Positions 1 to 9,067 of a DNA stretch of 64,000 nucleotides are shown in pieces. Within the stretch, counting starts at the first letter, position 1. Each line of letters starts with the position of its first letter. The notes below the pieces were generated by a model. The model ran no database searches. It saw nothing but the letters and a program-made list of their open reading frames with translations, and was not told where the DNA came from. A program made the position numbers and the translations under genes. The stretch is from positions 62,001 through 126,000 of the forward strand of contig JABDIV010000069.1 in the NCBI GenBank assembly GCA_013003555.1. The letters run 5' to 3'. Origin of the DNA: Flavobacteriaceae bacterium (GTDB lineage: Bacteria; Bacteroidota; Bacteroidia; Flavobacteriales; Flavobacteriaceae).

Positions 1-273
1 GATTAAAACCTGTCCCTTCTCCACGAGTATTAAATCATCTTCATCAAAGGGGTTTATTTTTACCAAAATGTCAGATTCTTTATATACAACACCGTGTTTA
101 TGTGTCTCGGCGCCTACTTTTCTATAATCTGAATTTTTAAAGGATGCCTTTTCTCCGGCGTCTTCTTCAACAATGATTCTGAAGTCCTTGTCGATAAGTT
201 GCTTGGCGATATTGGGAGAGATGGCAACTCGGGTTTCACCCTTCTGAGTTTCTTTTAGAATGCCAATGGTCAT
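1..273 (-). CDS. pntA: NAD(P) transhydrogenase subunit alpha, N-terminal part (cut by window edge)
   Basis: This gene is missing from the ORF track because it runs off the left edge. Reading the minus strand from the ATG at 273 gives 91 codons without a stop, beginning MTIGILKETQKGETRVAISP. That start closely matches the N-terminal NAD-binding domain shared by transhydrogenase alpha subunits and alanine dehydrogenases; the wording of the KET..GETRVA motif and the later DILVKINPF segment favour PntA. The family transfers hydride between NADH and NADP+, coupled to proton movement across the inner membrane. The expected partners (pntA second part and pntB) would lie left of the window. Alanine dehydrogenase is the alternative. 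Confidence 0.8.
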   Translation of the reverse strand, partial: MTIGILKETQKGETRVAISPNIAKQLIDKDFRIIVEEDAGEKASFKNSDYRKVGAETHKHGVVYKESDILVKINPFDEDDLILVEKGQVLI

Positions 274-289
274 AATTCTGTTTATTTAC

Positions 290-318
290 TTGGGTGTGTA
301 AATTTAAGATTAAATTTG
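290..318 (+). promoter_or_regulatory. Candidate Bacteroidota promoter (TTG-N18-TAAATTTG)
   Basis: TTG at 290-292 is followed after 18 bases by TAAATTTG at 311-318, an exact match to the TAnnTTTG -7 box. It points towards the MBL-fold gene at 525 but would leave a leader of about 200 bases, which is long for this phylum. The assignment is by motif only. Confidence 0.3.
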
Positions 319-524
319 TGAATGTAATTTGACATTTATCACCTTTTTAAAAATGTTTTAAATGAAATAATGTGATAATATAAATAGCGTTCATTACATC
401 TTGGAAAGCTATTGAATTTTTCTGAATTATTTTACATTTTAACGTCGACAGGTGTATAAATCAGATGATTTGTAAATAATTTTTTTTGGAGTATCCATCG
501 AACGAACCATATTGATATAAATTA

Positions 525-1286
525 ATGAAAGTCAACTTTTTAGGAACAGGAACTTCTCAAGGCATTCCCGTAATTGGAAGTACACATCCGGTTTGTTTCA
601 GCGATGATCCGAAGGATAAACGATTACGGGTTTCTGTGCTTATTGAATGGGACGATCATTGTTATGCAATTGATTGCGGACCCGATTTCCGATATCAAAT
701 GCTTCGTGCAAAATGTAATCGATTAGACGGGATTCTTTTTACGCATGAGCATAGTGACCATGTGGCGGGAATTGATGATATCAGACCCTTTGTTTTTCGG
801 CAAGGGGATATGCCAATCTATGCTCATAAACGTGTTTTAGAGGCTTTGCATCGACGTTTCGATTATGTTTTCGATACTGAGAACCGATATCCGGGCGCGC
901 CTTCCGTAAAGGAAATCGAGATAACCGATAGTCCGTTTCAGCTAAAAGGTCTTACGGTATTGCCTATAAATGTGCAGCACAATACATTGAATATTTTTGG
1001 TTTTCGTTTTCGGGATTTCGCTTATATTACCGATGCCAAACACATTGAAGACAAAGAAATCGACAAGTTAAAAGGTGTTAAGGTATTGGTCATCAATGCA
1101 CTTAGGGAAACATCTCATGTCTCGCATTTTAATTTGGAAGAAGCGCTCGAATTTATCGATTTAATAAAGCCAGAGCGCGCTTATTTAACTCATATAAGCC
1201 ATCTTATGGGATTTCATCAAACTGTTCAGGCCAGGCTTCCGGAAGGAGTATATCTGGCATATGACAATCTAAAAATCACAATCTAA
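525..1286 (+). CDS. MBL-fold metallo-hydrolase (PhnP-like phosphodiesterase family)
   Basis: The 253-residue protein has the metallo-beta-lactamase signature HEHSDH at residues 74-79, which binds the two metal ions, plus later THISH and HNT segments that fit the remaining ligands. The N-terminus FLGTGTSQGIP and the GIDDIRPF stretch after the HxHxDH motif are typical of the PhnP/RNase Z-like branch, whose characterised members cleave cyclic phosphodiesters. It has no signal peptide, so it is expected in the cytoplasm. It is followed two bases later by a small membrane-anchored protein gene, so the two are probably co-transcribed. There is no phosphonate gene set nearby, so a PhnP-specific substrate cannot be assumed. 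Confidence 0.85.
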   Translation: MKVNFLGTGTSQGIPVIGSTHPVCFSDDPKDKRLRVSVLIEWDDHCYAIDCGPDFRYQMLRAKCNRLDGILFTHEHSDHVAGIDDIRPFVFRQGDMPIYAHKRVLEALHRRFDYVFDTENRYPGAPSVKEIEITDSPFQLKGLTVLPINVQHNTLNIFGFRFRDFAYITDAKHIEDKEIDKLKGVKVLVINALRETSHVSHFNLEEALEFIDLIKPERAYLTHISHLMGFHQTVQARLPEGVYLAYDNLKITI

Positions 1287-1288
1287 TC

Positions 1289-1789
1289 ATGAAGAAAAAT
1301 TTATATCTCTATCTATTTGTGTTTGCCTTATTGCTGGTCATTTTTCAGTTTATCAATTCAAAAAACATTATTGAAAAATACGAGACGGATATAACGTCTT
1401 TGAAAGAGGATCAAAAAACTAGCAAACAAACCATTATGGACCTTGAAGATCAAAACCTCGATCTCCTGTATTTTAATTTAGAGAATAATGATGATGCATT
1501 AACCTATTTCGAGCGTGATGGCTATAATACAGCTGAACTTATTCCATTTCTTAAAGATGAATTGTACAAATTGAACGAATTAAAAGATGATCATCCTTTG
1601 GTGCCTTATGCGTCTATGACCGATAAACCAATGCTTATCAACAAGGTTAGATTATTGAATCATAAATGGATCATCGCCGATTTTTCAGATGGTGAATATT
1701 GGGGAGAAATGTTACTCAACTACGAAATTACCGATGACAGGCAGTTGAAATTTAAAGTAGTTGAATCGCTATTGTATCCGCCGCAATAA
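1289..1789 (+). CDS. Membrane-anchored protein of unknown function
   Basis: I do not recognise this 166-residue protein. Residues 4-22 form one hydrophobic segment, suggesting an N-terminal anchor or uncleaved signal. Residues 24-58 are charged and heptad-like (KYETDITSLKEDQKTSKQT), consistent with a short coiled coil. The rest is a small acidic domain ending in ESLLYPP. It starts two bases after the MBL-fold gene, so it is probably in the same transcript. Its stop codon abuts the stop of the convergent esterase gene with no base between them. The globular part is most likely periplasmic. Confidence 0.75.
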   Translation: MKKNLYLYLFVFALLLVIFQFINSKNIIEKYETDITSLKEDQKTSKQTIMDLEDQNLDLLYFNLENNDDALTYFERDGYNTAELIPFLKDELYKLNELKDDHPLVPYASMTDKPMLINKVRLLNHKWIIADFSDGEYWGEMLLNYEITDDRQLKFKVVESLLYPPQ

Positions 1790-2449
1790 TCACTTACGCT
1801 CTTGCAGCCAATTCCTGAAGCTGTAAAAATTCTGTGGTGCCACACCGTGCCCAACGGGAAATTCTTCATAGCTAAAGTCGATCCCTAGTGATTTAAAAAA
1901 GGGAGGTGTTTTCCGGGCCCAATCAACAGGGATTACCTGATCTGCCGAGCCATGAGAGCAATAAAATGAAAGCCTTGAATAATCATTGGATTGATATTCG
2001 GGCGGAATTAGGTCGATATTGACGTATCCGCTTAAGGCAACGATATTCTTTATTTTATCAGGGTATGTGAGTGCCACTGCGATGCTGAGGATGGTTCCCT
2101 GACTAAAGCCCAACAAAGTGACCTTATCAGGATCAACGGGATAATGTTTAATGGCCTGATCGATAAAGCGGGCAATCTTGTCTCTTGAGGCCAGTGCCTC
2201 TTCCGTATCTGTCCATTTTCCCTGAGGCGCGTCAAAATGTATGGAATACCAGGCGTTGCCATATGGGAACATGGTATGGGGCGCTTTCAGCGATATGATA
2301 AAATATTCAGGATCTAATTCAGAACTGAAAGAAAACAGATCGTTCTCATCACTACCAAAGCCGTGAAGCATTATAATAAGCGGAGCGTTGGCCTTCAAAC
2401 TAGAGGGCCTAACAATATGCTCAAGTTCAAACGTATTCGTATCACTCAT
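1790..2449 (-). CDS. Phospholipase/carboxylesterase family alpha/beta hydrolase
   Basis: A 219-residue alpha/beta hydrolase of the YpfH/carboxylesterase type. The oxyanion-hole loop HGFGSDE lies at 29-35, the nucleophile elbow GFSQG at 114-118 (Ser116), the acid Asp170 in GSADQVIP and the catalytic His201 in VGHG. Spacing and total length agree with small cytoplasmic esterases that hydrolyse short acyl esters; the natural substrate cannot be told from sequence. It is the last gene of a minus-strand set that begins with the BatA-like protein. Its start overlaps the stop of the upstream membrane-protein gene by four bases (ATGA), which indicates translational coupling. Confidence 0.88.
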   Translation of the reverse strand: MSDTNTFELEHIVRPSSLKANAPLIIMLHGFGSDENDLFSFSSELDPEYFIISLKAPHTMFPYGNAWYSIHFDAPQGKWTDTEEALASRDKIARFIDQAIKHYPVDPDKVTLLGFSQGTILSIAVALTYPDKIKNIVALSGYVNIDLIPPEYQSNDYSRLSFYCSHGSADQVIPVDWARKTPPFFKSLGIDFSYEEFPVGHGVAPQNFYSFRNWLQERK

Positions 2450-2778
2450 CGACCTAATCCTGAAAAGAATTTTTGGAAGAAGGCACCGAGTACAGGCGCC
2501 GGGGTTGTGCTTCCACCGAGTGCAGTTAATAAGCCATAAATAAAAAGAACTCCAAAGAAAATGTAGAATGCGATTGATGCCAACCAGCTGTCGAAATTAC
2601 TAACGACTAAACCTATAGCGAAGAAGGTTAACCATAATCCAAGCGATTGCCTGATATGAAATGCAGCAAATTGGTTTTTCTTTTCATTATTCATGAAAAA
2701 AGCGATAAGTACACCAAATATGGTTATATAACTGATGACCGCTATCGTTTTGCCTTCTTCAACAGCTTCATTATTCAT
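2446..2778 (-). CDS. Small DUF4870/Tic20-like membrane protein
   Basis: A 110-residue protein with three probable membrane segments (about 13-30, 46-62 and 66-88) and the motif FHIRQSLGLWL, in which a histidine and glutamine precede a hydrophobic helix. This pattern is typical of DUF4870/Tic20-like proteins, which have no firmly established role in bacteria. It sits between the dihydroorotase-like gene (two bases upstream) and the esterase (four-base overlap), so it is part of a tight minus-strand operon. Family membership is by resemblance. Confidence 0.7.
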   Translation of the reverse strand: MNNEAVEEGKTIAVISYITIFGVLIAFFMNNEKKNQFAAFHIRQSLGLWLTFFAIGLVVSNFDSWLASIAFYIFFGVLFIYGLLTALGGSTTPAPVLGAFFQKFFSGLGR

Positions 2779-2780
2779 AA

Positions 2781-4040
2781 TTAATGGGTTTCAAGTACCA
2801 TCTGGTCCTGGTTAATAATACCATAAACATGTCCGCTCAGTTCCTTGTTCAAAAATATACTGTTCTTCGATTTCGAATGAATTTGGTCTTTACTGAAAAC
2901 AACTTTTGTATTTGGGGTGAAAAGCGTCGCATCGATACGATTACCGATATTCATTGACGTTGACTCTACCGAAAAGCGCTCTCTACCGCGGGTTAATAGT
3001 TTAATAGTTGTCTTTAAGGTAAAAACATTTAATAAGGCACCGAAAGCACTTTCTAAACCGATTGTACCGAATTTCGCATATTCGAATTCCAACTTTTTAC
3101 TCTCAATATCCAAAGGATTATGATCGCTGGTAACCATGTCTATTGTGCCATCCTTTAATCCATCAATTAATGCAAGTCTGTCAATTTCAGATCGAAGGGG
3201 CGGTAATACCTTAAAATTAGAATTAAAGTGTTTTAAATGCTCATCTATAAAGATGAGATTATGAATAGCCGCACTGCAGCTCACATCCAGTCGACGGGCT
3301 TTAGCATCCTTGATCAACTCAACCGATCCCAATGTAGAAATAGTAGGAATATGTAATTTACCGCCTGTATATTCCAACAGGCTCAAATCACGCTTAACGC
3401 GAAGTTCTTCAGCTAATGACGGGATACCGCTCAATCCTAGCATTGTACTGACAACACCTTCATGCACGACGCCTTGACGAGCTATTTTATCATCAAGAGG
3501 AAACGAACTTACCAGGCCATCAAAGGTTGATGCATATTGTAAGGCGACTTTCATAAAGTTAGGATCGTTAAGAGCAATCTGATAATCATAAAAAGAAACT
3601 GCCCCAGCCTGACTCATATCGAAGAGTTCAGCTAGAGATTCGCCCTGATTATTGATTGAAAGAGATCCCACAGGAAGTAATCGAACAGCATGCCCTTCGG
3701 CGCGACTCAACAAAAAAGCAATGTCCGATCCCGTTTGGGCGGTCGGTTGCGTATTTGAATTTACTACAACAGCCGTAAATCCACTTCGTGCCGCGGTATT
3801 AAGGCCGTTTTTTATTGTTTCCCGTTCTTCAAAGCCCGGTTCACCGAAACTAACACTGCTATCGAACCAGCCTTGTGATATATGCAGATCCGTTAGTTTA
3901 ATTTCTTTACAGCGTCCGGGATTGGGTATGCGTTTCGCAATTTTCGAAATGACTCCGTTTTCAACTAAAATATCGCGAATTTCGTTATTAAAATCGCTTT
4001 TCGGGTCGATTATTTTAGCTGATTTGATAAGTACGTTCAT
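2781..4040 (-). CDS. Dihydroorotase-family protein lacking the metal-binding residues
   Basis: The 419-residue protein has the amidohydrolase layout of a type I dihydroorotase: an N-terminal small domain, GWFDSSVSFGEPGFEER at about 57-73, LHIPTIST at 229-236 and a C-terminal SDHNP at 305-309. In active enzymes the first motif is DxHxH; here it reads D60-S-S-V-S64, so both histidines are serine. The HxEx segment is SSFPLDD and the second ligand of the HIxHxS motif is also lost, leaving mainly H230 and D306. I infer a non-catalytic or altered member. The stop overlaps the start of nothing, but its start overlaps the stop of the BatA-like gene by four bases, so the two are coupled. Close flavobacterial relatives are usually annotated as dihydroorotase. 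Confidence 0.85.
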   Translation of the reverse strand: MNVLIKSAKIIDPKSDFNNEIRDILVENGVISKIAKRIPNPGRCKEIKLTDLHISQGWFDSSVSFGEPGFEERETIKNGLNTAARSGFTAVVVNSNTQPTAQTGSDIAFLLSRAEGHAVRLLPVGSLSINNQGESLAELFDMSQAGAVSFYDYQIALNDPNFMKVALQYASTFDGLVSSFPLDDKIARQGVVHEGVVSTMLGLSGIPSLAEELRVKRDLSLLEYTGGKLHIPTISTLGSVELIKDAKARRLDVSCSAAIHNLIFIDEHLKHFNSNFKVLPPLRSEIDRLALIDGLKDGTIDMVTSDHNPLDIESKKLEFEYAKFGTIGLESAFGALLNVFTLKTTIKLLTRGRERFSVESTSMNIGNRIDATLFTPNTKVVFSKDQIHSKSKNSIFLNKELSGHVYGIINQDQMVLETH

Positions 4041-5959
4041 CTAAGGAATTTCAGGATGAGCATTTCAACGATCAAAAAAATCAAGGCAAAAATAACAAAC
4101 CATTTCCATAAGGCATTGATTTCAGTCGTACTTTTTATCGATTCCAGGGCCTTTTTCACAGAATCGGTCGCATTTACTCCAAATTGAGTCTCCAAATCAT
4201 AATAGCTTAACTGACTTTCCTCCCTGTCATGATTGAACGAAACATTTTCCAGAACTTCTCCGGAATTAACTACCTGATAAATGCCCGCTTGCGTAAGCTC
4301 ATCAGCTATTTCAACAGTTACTTTTTTCGGAAAAGTTCGTTGTTGCGGTATAAACTCAAGGCCATCAATTCTTAATTTAAGAATGTCGTCCTGATTCATG
4401 AGCGTGTTAACATCGAAGCTGTTGTCATTTCCGATGATGTAATAAAGATCAGGAACCTTAAAACTCTGTCTGCCCACTTTGTACAGGGTTGGGACGATGA
4501 GTGGTGAATTAATCATATTTGAATTTTTCTCATTCAAGGCGGAGGTGAAAATAAAAGCCCGATTCGATTGAATAAAAAATGGAGCGCCGTCTTCGTATTC
4601 CAAAACCGCTCCTGAAGTCGGATTGGTTTGAAAACGAGCGTTTACTTTTGGATATTGAAAATTCGTTATTTCCTGGTCGAAAACATCCGTGTATAACGGA
4701 TGAGAATAGTTGATCTTGGTTATTCGCTTTTCCTCATCAGTTGTCGAAGCAAATAATACATTACTCACCTCTCTAAGTAATTGATTATAAGTATTTATAT
4801 CACCATTAATTGAAGGTATTATTAAAATATAACTATCCGATTTAACAAAGGCCGAAAGGGCATTCGTCAAGGCGGTTGGAATGCTCTTTAATTCGTTTAG
4901 AATTATAAGATTTTGTTCATTGATCTCATTAAAGTTTAATTGATCGAAAGACACCGAATTATAGGTGAATTCGCGATCATTGAAAACACGCTTTAAATAC
5001 TCATCGGGAGATTCATTTATACTGAGGACCTTTGTCTTTTCTCGAATGTTTATATTAAAAAACAACTTATTATCGAATTGTAATTGAGAATCATCAATGC
5101 GTAATTGTCCGTTTAACACCTTATCATTTGGGATGGTAAAGGTAGCGGTTGAATTTGATTGATTGTCGAGTGCTGTTTTCGCCATTAATACATCGCCATT
5201 ATATAATGAAATAGGAATGTTTTCAGTACTGCCGTTCGATTGGTTGAGAACCACCTTTAGTTCCATATTATTTGAATTCATATTTCCAATATATACGCTA
5301 TCAAGGCTAACATTATATTGGGATACCGGACGCAATTGTACGAACTGTGTTATGATGGTACTATCGATAATGCTTTTTGAAAAGGCCCTGTTCTGCTGAA
5401 AATCTGAAATCAGAACCAAATTCTTGCGACTGTTGTTTGATTTACTGAACATTTGCCTTCCTTTCAACACAACGGCATCATAATCCAGTTGTTTCCCGGT
5501 GTAATCCAATTCTACCAATTCGTTCTGTATACTCCGAATACTCACATTTCGATATTCCGATTCGTTTGTAAACATGCTTATTTTGTCATCATCTTCAGCC
5601 TGATCCAGAAGGTCCTGAACAGCTCGTTTCAACAGCTCTCCACGTTCACCTTTCGCCTGCATGCTATATGAATTATCCAGATAAATCACAGTTTCCGATT
5701 CGGTCAACAGGCCATTATTTTCAGAAGTAAACGGTTGGGCAAAAGCTAAAATGATACAGGCGAACAGGAACATTCGTGTTAACAGGACAAGCCATTTTTT
5801 TAACTTCTGACTCTTTCGTGTTTGTTTTGTTACCGTTTTTAGGAATTCAACATTTGTGAAGGGAACTTTTTTAAAGCGCCGTAGTTGGAACAAATGAACA
5901 ATAACCGGGATAAGCAAGAGAATAAGCGCATAAAGAATTTCGGGGTTCTTAAATTGCAT
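4037..5959 (-). CDS. BatA-like N-terminal plus von Willebrand A domain membrane protein
   Basis: The 640-residue protein starts with the aerotolerance-regulator (BatA) N-terminal region: a membrane helix at about 7-25, the conserved LRRFKKVPFTN stretch, and a second helix at about 56-76. A von Willebrand A domain follows, with the metal-site motif DNSYS at 95-99. A long periplasmic-looking region and a final C-terminal helix (about 615-637) complete it. The family is thought to act as an envelope scaffold in Bacteroidota; a direct function is not established. It is the first gene of the operon that continues with the dihydroorotase homologue, and an exact TAnnTTTG box lies just upstream. Confidence 0.85.
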   Translation of the reverse strand: MQFKNPEILYALILLLIPVIVHLFQLRRFKKVPFTNVEFLKTVTKQTRKSQKLKKWLVLLTRMFLFACIILAFAQPFTSENNGLLTESETVIYLDNSYSMQAKGERGELLKRAVQDLLDQAEDDDKISMFTNESEYRNVSIRSIQNELVELDYTGKQLDYDAVVLKGRQMFSKSNNSRKNLVLISDFQQNRAFSKSIIDSTIITQFVQLRPVSQYNVSLDSVYIGNMNSNNMELKVVLNQSNGSTENIPISLYNGDVLMAKTALDNQSNSTATFTIPNDKVLNGQLRIDDSQLQFDNKLFFNINIREKTKVLSINESPDEYLKRVFNDREFTYNSVSFDQLNFNEINEQNLIILNELKSIPTALTNALSAFVKSDSYILIIPSINGDINTYNQLLREVSNVLFASTTDEEKRITKINYSHPLYTDVFDQEITNFQYPKVNARFQTNPTSGAVLEYEDGAPFFIQSNRAFIFTSALNEKNSNMINSPLIVPTLYKVGRQSFKVPDLYYIIGNDNSFDVNTLMNQDDILKLRIDGLEFIPQQRTFPKKVTVEIADELTQAGIYQVVNSGEVLENVSFNHDREESQLSYYDLETQFGVNATDSVKKALESIKSTTEINALWKWFVIFALIFLIVEMLILKFLR

Positions 5960-5981
5960 GTGTTCGGGTTATTGAATTACA

Positions 5982-5989
5982 CAAACATA
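5982..5989 (-). promoter_or_regulatory. Candidate -7 box (TATGTTTG) for the BatA-like operon
   Basis: The minus strand reads TATGTTTG, an exact TAnnTTTG match, 23 bases upstream of the ATG at 5959. No clear TTG was seen at the -33 position. A short leader of this size is usual in Bacteroidota. Confidence 0.4.
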
Positions 5990-6051
5990 ATTTAAATTAT
6001 GCTAGAAATTAGAATTACACCCCAGATTTAGGATATTTTTTACATATCACA

Positions 6052-7059
6052 TTAACAAAAAAAGAAGTAGTCTTGCATAGGTTTCATCTGCCATTCTTGC
6101 AAATGTTTTCTTATGGCGGATTGTGCCTCTTCATTAGCCACTGTTATAATACTTTGAGGATTACTCAGATCTTTCAAAGCATGGAACGGAAGCATAACTT
6201 GATCATATATCGTTTTACCAATCTTATTCGGATTATCACATATCCAAAAGAAGGGTACCCCGGCTTTAACCAGCGATTGCGCTATGGTCTTACCCTTAAA
6301 ACCGGCACCCCAAACGGTTAATTCTCGGGAGGGATCATGATTTAGTTTCAGGAAGTATTTCAGTTTAATATCCAGAAAATAATTTTGAGCATAATGAACA
6401 TGTGTCCTTGATGTGCGGTTGGGGTAATCACGCCAGCGATGTAACAATTGGTCACTGGGAATACATTTCAAATCGTTTTCATAAAATCGAAAAGTCAAAT
6501 CATAATCTTCAGGATACCTGTCCGGAAAAAAAGCACCGCACCGTTCAAGGTCCTCCCTATAAACCATCCAGCAAGGCGACGGGATTACACATTCCTTGTA
6601 GATCTCGGTATAATTAGAGCCTCTTTCAGTCAATTTATTGAGCCAATGCTCATATTTGCTATATCCTTCACTAATCCCATCATCACCGAAATACTGAACC
6701 TGACCGAGCGCAACATGGCCAAACCCTGAATCCAGCAACTGACCTGCCATATGTTCGAGTTTGTTCGAATACATGATATCATCGCTATCCATACGGGTTA
6801 TGAGTGTTCCTTGGCTTTCATGAAATGCATGGCGAAGGGCTTCAATTATGCCTGATCCGGTATTTCTGAAAAGTTTAATCCTCGCATCTTCTTCGGCCCA
6901 TTGTTTTACAATATCATAACTGCTATCGGTCGAATGATCATCGACGATAACGAGCTCCCAATTCTTATAAGACTGATTAATTATCGAAAGCAAACAGTCA
7001 TCGAGATAGGCAGATGTGTTTTTAAAGGGAGTAAGTATGCTTATAAGGGGCAAAGCCAT
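6052..7059 (-). CDS. Family 2 glycosyltransferase with a C-terminal nucleotide-binding-like domain
   Basis: The first 230 residues are a GT-A glycosyltransferase: SILTPFKNTSAYLDDCL at the start, VDDHSTD for the nucleotide-sugar site, and the RMDSDD metal motif at about 90-95. The last 100 residues are separate: VWGAGFKGKTIAQSL resembles a glycine-rich Rossmann turn, followed by ICDNPNKIG. This two-part layout occurs in flavobacterial GT2 proteins, but the purpose of the second part is not known to me. It is a single-gene unit, divergent from the M61 peptidase gene. The sugar and acceptor are unknown. Surface glycan synthesis is the default expectation. Confidence 0.85.
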   Translation of the reverse strand: MALPLISILTPFKNTSAYLDDCLLSIINQSYKNWELVIVDDHSTDSSYDIVKQWAEEDARIKLFRNTGSGIIEALRHAFHESQGTLITRMDSDDIMYSNKLEHMAGQLLDSGFGHVALGQVQYFGDDGISEGYSKYEHWLNKLTERGSNYTEIYKECVIPSPCWMVYREDLERCGAFFPDRYPEDYDLTFRFYENDLKCIPSDQLLHRWRDYPNRTSRTHVHYAQNYFLDIKLKYFLKLNHDPSRELTVWGAGFKGKTIAQSLVKAGVPFFWICDNPNKIGKTIYDQVMLPFHALKDLSNPQSIITVANEEAQSAIRKHLQEWQMKPMQDYFFFC

Positions 7060-7120
7060 AAATTGAATTTGAATGTTGTGAATTTAACAAAAACTTATAG
7101 TGGTTTTAGCATTCCACCAT

Positions 7121-7128
7121 TATTTTTG
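7121..7128 (+). promoter_or_regulatory. Candidate -7 box (TATTTTTG) for the M61 peptidase
   Basis: An exact TAnnTTTG match lies 31 bases upstream of the chosen ATG at 7159. No clear TTG is seen at the expected -33 distance. Its position supports the later start and argues against the long ORF that begins at 6901 inside the glycosyltransferase. Confidence 0.4.
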
Positions 7129-7158
7129 ATGTTTGATAAAATTAAAAAGTTAGATCTG

Positions 7159-9039
7159 ATGAAAGCATACCACTATATTCTTGGTTTAGTAATTTTAGTT
7201 TCGTCCTGCGGTACTAAAGTCAACATAAATGACCTGGCGATCAGTAATCCTATTGCAGCGCAAATCGATCTGGTTGAGGTTGTTGATGATAAAGTTACTG
7301 TGACCATAGATCCCGGACGATTTACTGAAGAAACCATTGTTTATCGATTACCCAAAGTTGTTCAGGGAACCTATGCCGTGAGTGATTTCGGGAATTTCAT
7401 TGAGTCTTTTCAGGCGTTAGACTATGAAGGAGAACCTATTACAGTGGAAAAAACCGATACGAATTCATGGACGATCAGCAAAGCAGCACAGCTTGATAAA
7501 ATCACCTACCTGGTAAATGATACCTTCGACATTGAAGGGGGCAGTATTTCAACACCCTTTTCTCCCGCCGGAACAAATATCTCCCCGGATGTTCATGTTC
7601 TTAATCTTCATGGCTTCATAGGATATTTTGATAATTTAAAGAATGCCCAATACAGTCTAGAGATCAACTCATCGGTTGATTCTAAGCGAAGTTCTGCTCT
7701 TCAACAAATCGAAGAGAGCTTAAGTCAGGACGGTCAGACGGTAAGGACGACCTATTTCGCTCCACGATATTTTGATATTACCGATAATCCAATGATGTAT
7801 GGGAATATTGATGTGGAAGAGTTCAAAGTTGGCGACATTACTATAGTATTGAGTGTTTACTCCCCAAAACAAACGCATAGTGCAACTTCGATAAAGGAAA
7901 CCATGTTTAAAATGATGGAAGCTCAGAAGGCCTATCTCGGAGATCTTGACAGCACGCCGCGATATGACATATTTTTATACCTGGCTGACATGGAAAACAG
8001 TGAATCTCCGGGAGGATTTGGAGCTTTAGAGCATCATACCTCTACAGTAGTCGTTCTTCCTGAACAGACGACGAAAGACATGTTAGATGAATCGATGATT
8101 GATGTTGTTGCTCATGAATTTTTTCATATTGTTACGCCTTTAAGTGTACATTCTGAAGACGTTCATTATTTTGATTATAACCAGCCTTCATTTTCCAAGC
8201 ACCTCTGGATGTACGAAGGCGTTACGGAATATTTTGCACAACATTTCCAGGTTTATCAGGGATTGAAAACAGCCGAGGAATTCTATGCTACACTTGTTGA
8301 AAAAATCGGGATGTCATTAAATATGAATGATAGCATGAGTTTTACTGAAATGAGTGAAAATGTTCTTGACCAGCCTTATGCCGGAAATTATTTTAATGTT
8401 TATCAAAAAGGAGCCCTGATCGGTATGTGCATTGACATTTTAATGCGTGAGGGAAGCGATGGGCAACGCAGTATGCTTTCCTTGATGAAAGAACTTTCTT
8501 TAAAGTATGGAAAAAACCGCCCCTTTACCGACGATAATTTATTTGAGGAAATAAAAGCGATGACTTATCCTTCCGTCGGTGATTTTTTAATGAATCATGT
8601 TGAGGGGGAAACACCTATCAACTATGATGTTTTTTTCGAAAAAGTTGGTTTAACCATGGGTGAAGCACGTGTTGAGACCAATTATATTATGAACGCCGGT
8701 AATCTCATTTTAAGTGCAAACCCTGTAAACGGTTCAATTTTCTTTACCGAGGCGGTAGCCGATAACAGTTTCTGGAACGAACAAGGCGTGAAACCGAATG
8801 ATGTGATAAAAGTGATTAATGGGGTAACGATCAGCCTGCAAAATGCCAACGAGGTATTCACCAATGTCTATCAATGGTCACCGGGTCAGGAGATCGAAGT
8901 TAAACTCGATCGGGATGGAGAAGAAATTATAATTAAAACCACTACCACACAATCTTATACAACTGGTAAAAGTTTAATTCCGATGGAAACAGCTTCTGTG
9001 AAACAGACCAAACTTCGCAAAGCCTGGTTGAAGGGTTAA
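7159..9039 (+). CDS. M61-family metallopeptidase lipoprotein with PDZ domain
   Basis: The track ORF starts at 6901, but its first 86 codons overlap the divergent glycosyltransferase and look random. Starting at 7159 gives 626 residues with a proper lipoprotein signal ending in the lipobox VSSC. The N-terminal beta domain is followed by the zinc motif HEFFH at residues 319-323, with the downstream glutamate in WMYEGVTEYFAQH; this is the M61 (glycyl aminopeptidase) pattern. A PDZ-like domain (GVKPNDVIKVINGV) lies near the C-terminus. The family removes N-terminal residues from peptides. Here it should act on the periplasmic or outer face of the envelope. It stands alone on the plus strand. Confidence 0.88.
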   Translation: MKAYHYILGLVILVSSCGTKVNINDLAISNPIAAQIDLVEVVDDKVTVTIDPGRFTEETIVYRLPKVVQGTYAVSDFGNFIESFQALDYEGEPITVEKTDTNSWTISKAAQLDKITYLVNDTFDIEGGSISTPFSPAGTNISPDVHVLNLHGFIGYFDNLKNAQYSLEINSSVDSKRSSALQQIEESLSQDGQTVRTTYFAPRYFDITDNPMMYGNIDVEEFKVGDITIVLSVYSPKQTHSATSIKETMFKMMEAQKAYLGDLDSTPRYDIFLYLADMENSESPGGFGALEHHTSTVVVLPEQTTKDMLDESMIDVVAHEFFHIVTPLSVHSEDVHYFDYNQPSFSKHLWMYEGVTEYFAQHFQVYQGLKTAEEFYATLVEKIGMSLNMNDSMSFTEMSENVLDQPYAGNYFNVYQKGALIGMCIDILMREGSDGQRSMLSLMKELSLKYGKNRPFTDDNLFEEIKAMTYPSVGDFLMNHVEGETPINYDVFFEKVGLTMGEARVETNYIMNAGNLILSANPVNGSIFFTEAVADNSFWNEQGVKPNDVIKVINGVTISLQNANEVFTNVYQWSPGQEIEVKLDRDGEEIIIKTTTTQSYTTGKSLIPMETASVKQTKLRKAWLKG

Positions 9040-9067
9040 AGTATGGCAACAAATTATTCCGATGGTT

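Noticed and set aside
3652-4044. Plus-strand 130-codon ORF
   Set aside because: It is antisense to the dihydroorotase-like gene, which has clear family motifs; no motif in the ORF itself.
6901-7158. N-terminal extension of the M61 peptidase ORF
   Set aside because: These 86 codons lie inside the opposite glycosyltransferase gene; the ATG at 7159 is followed by a proper lipoprotein signal and preceded by a -7 box.
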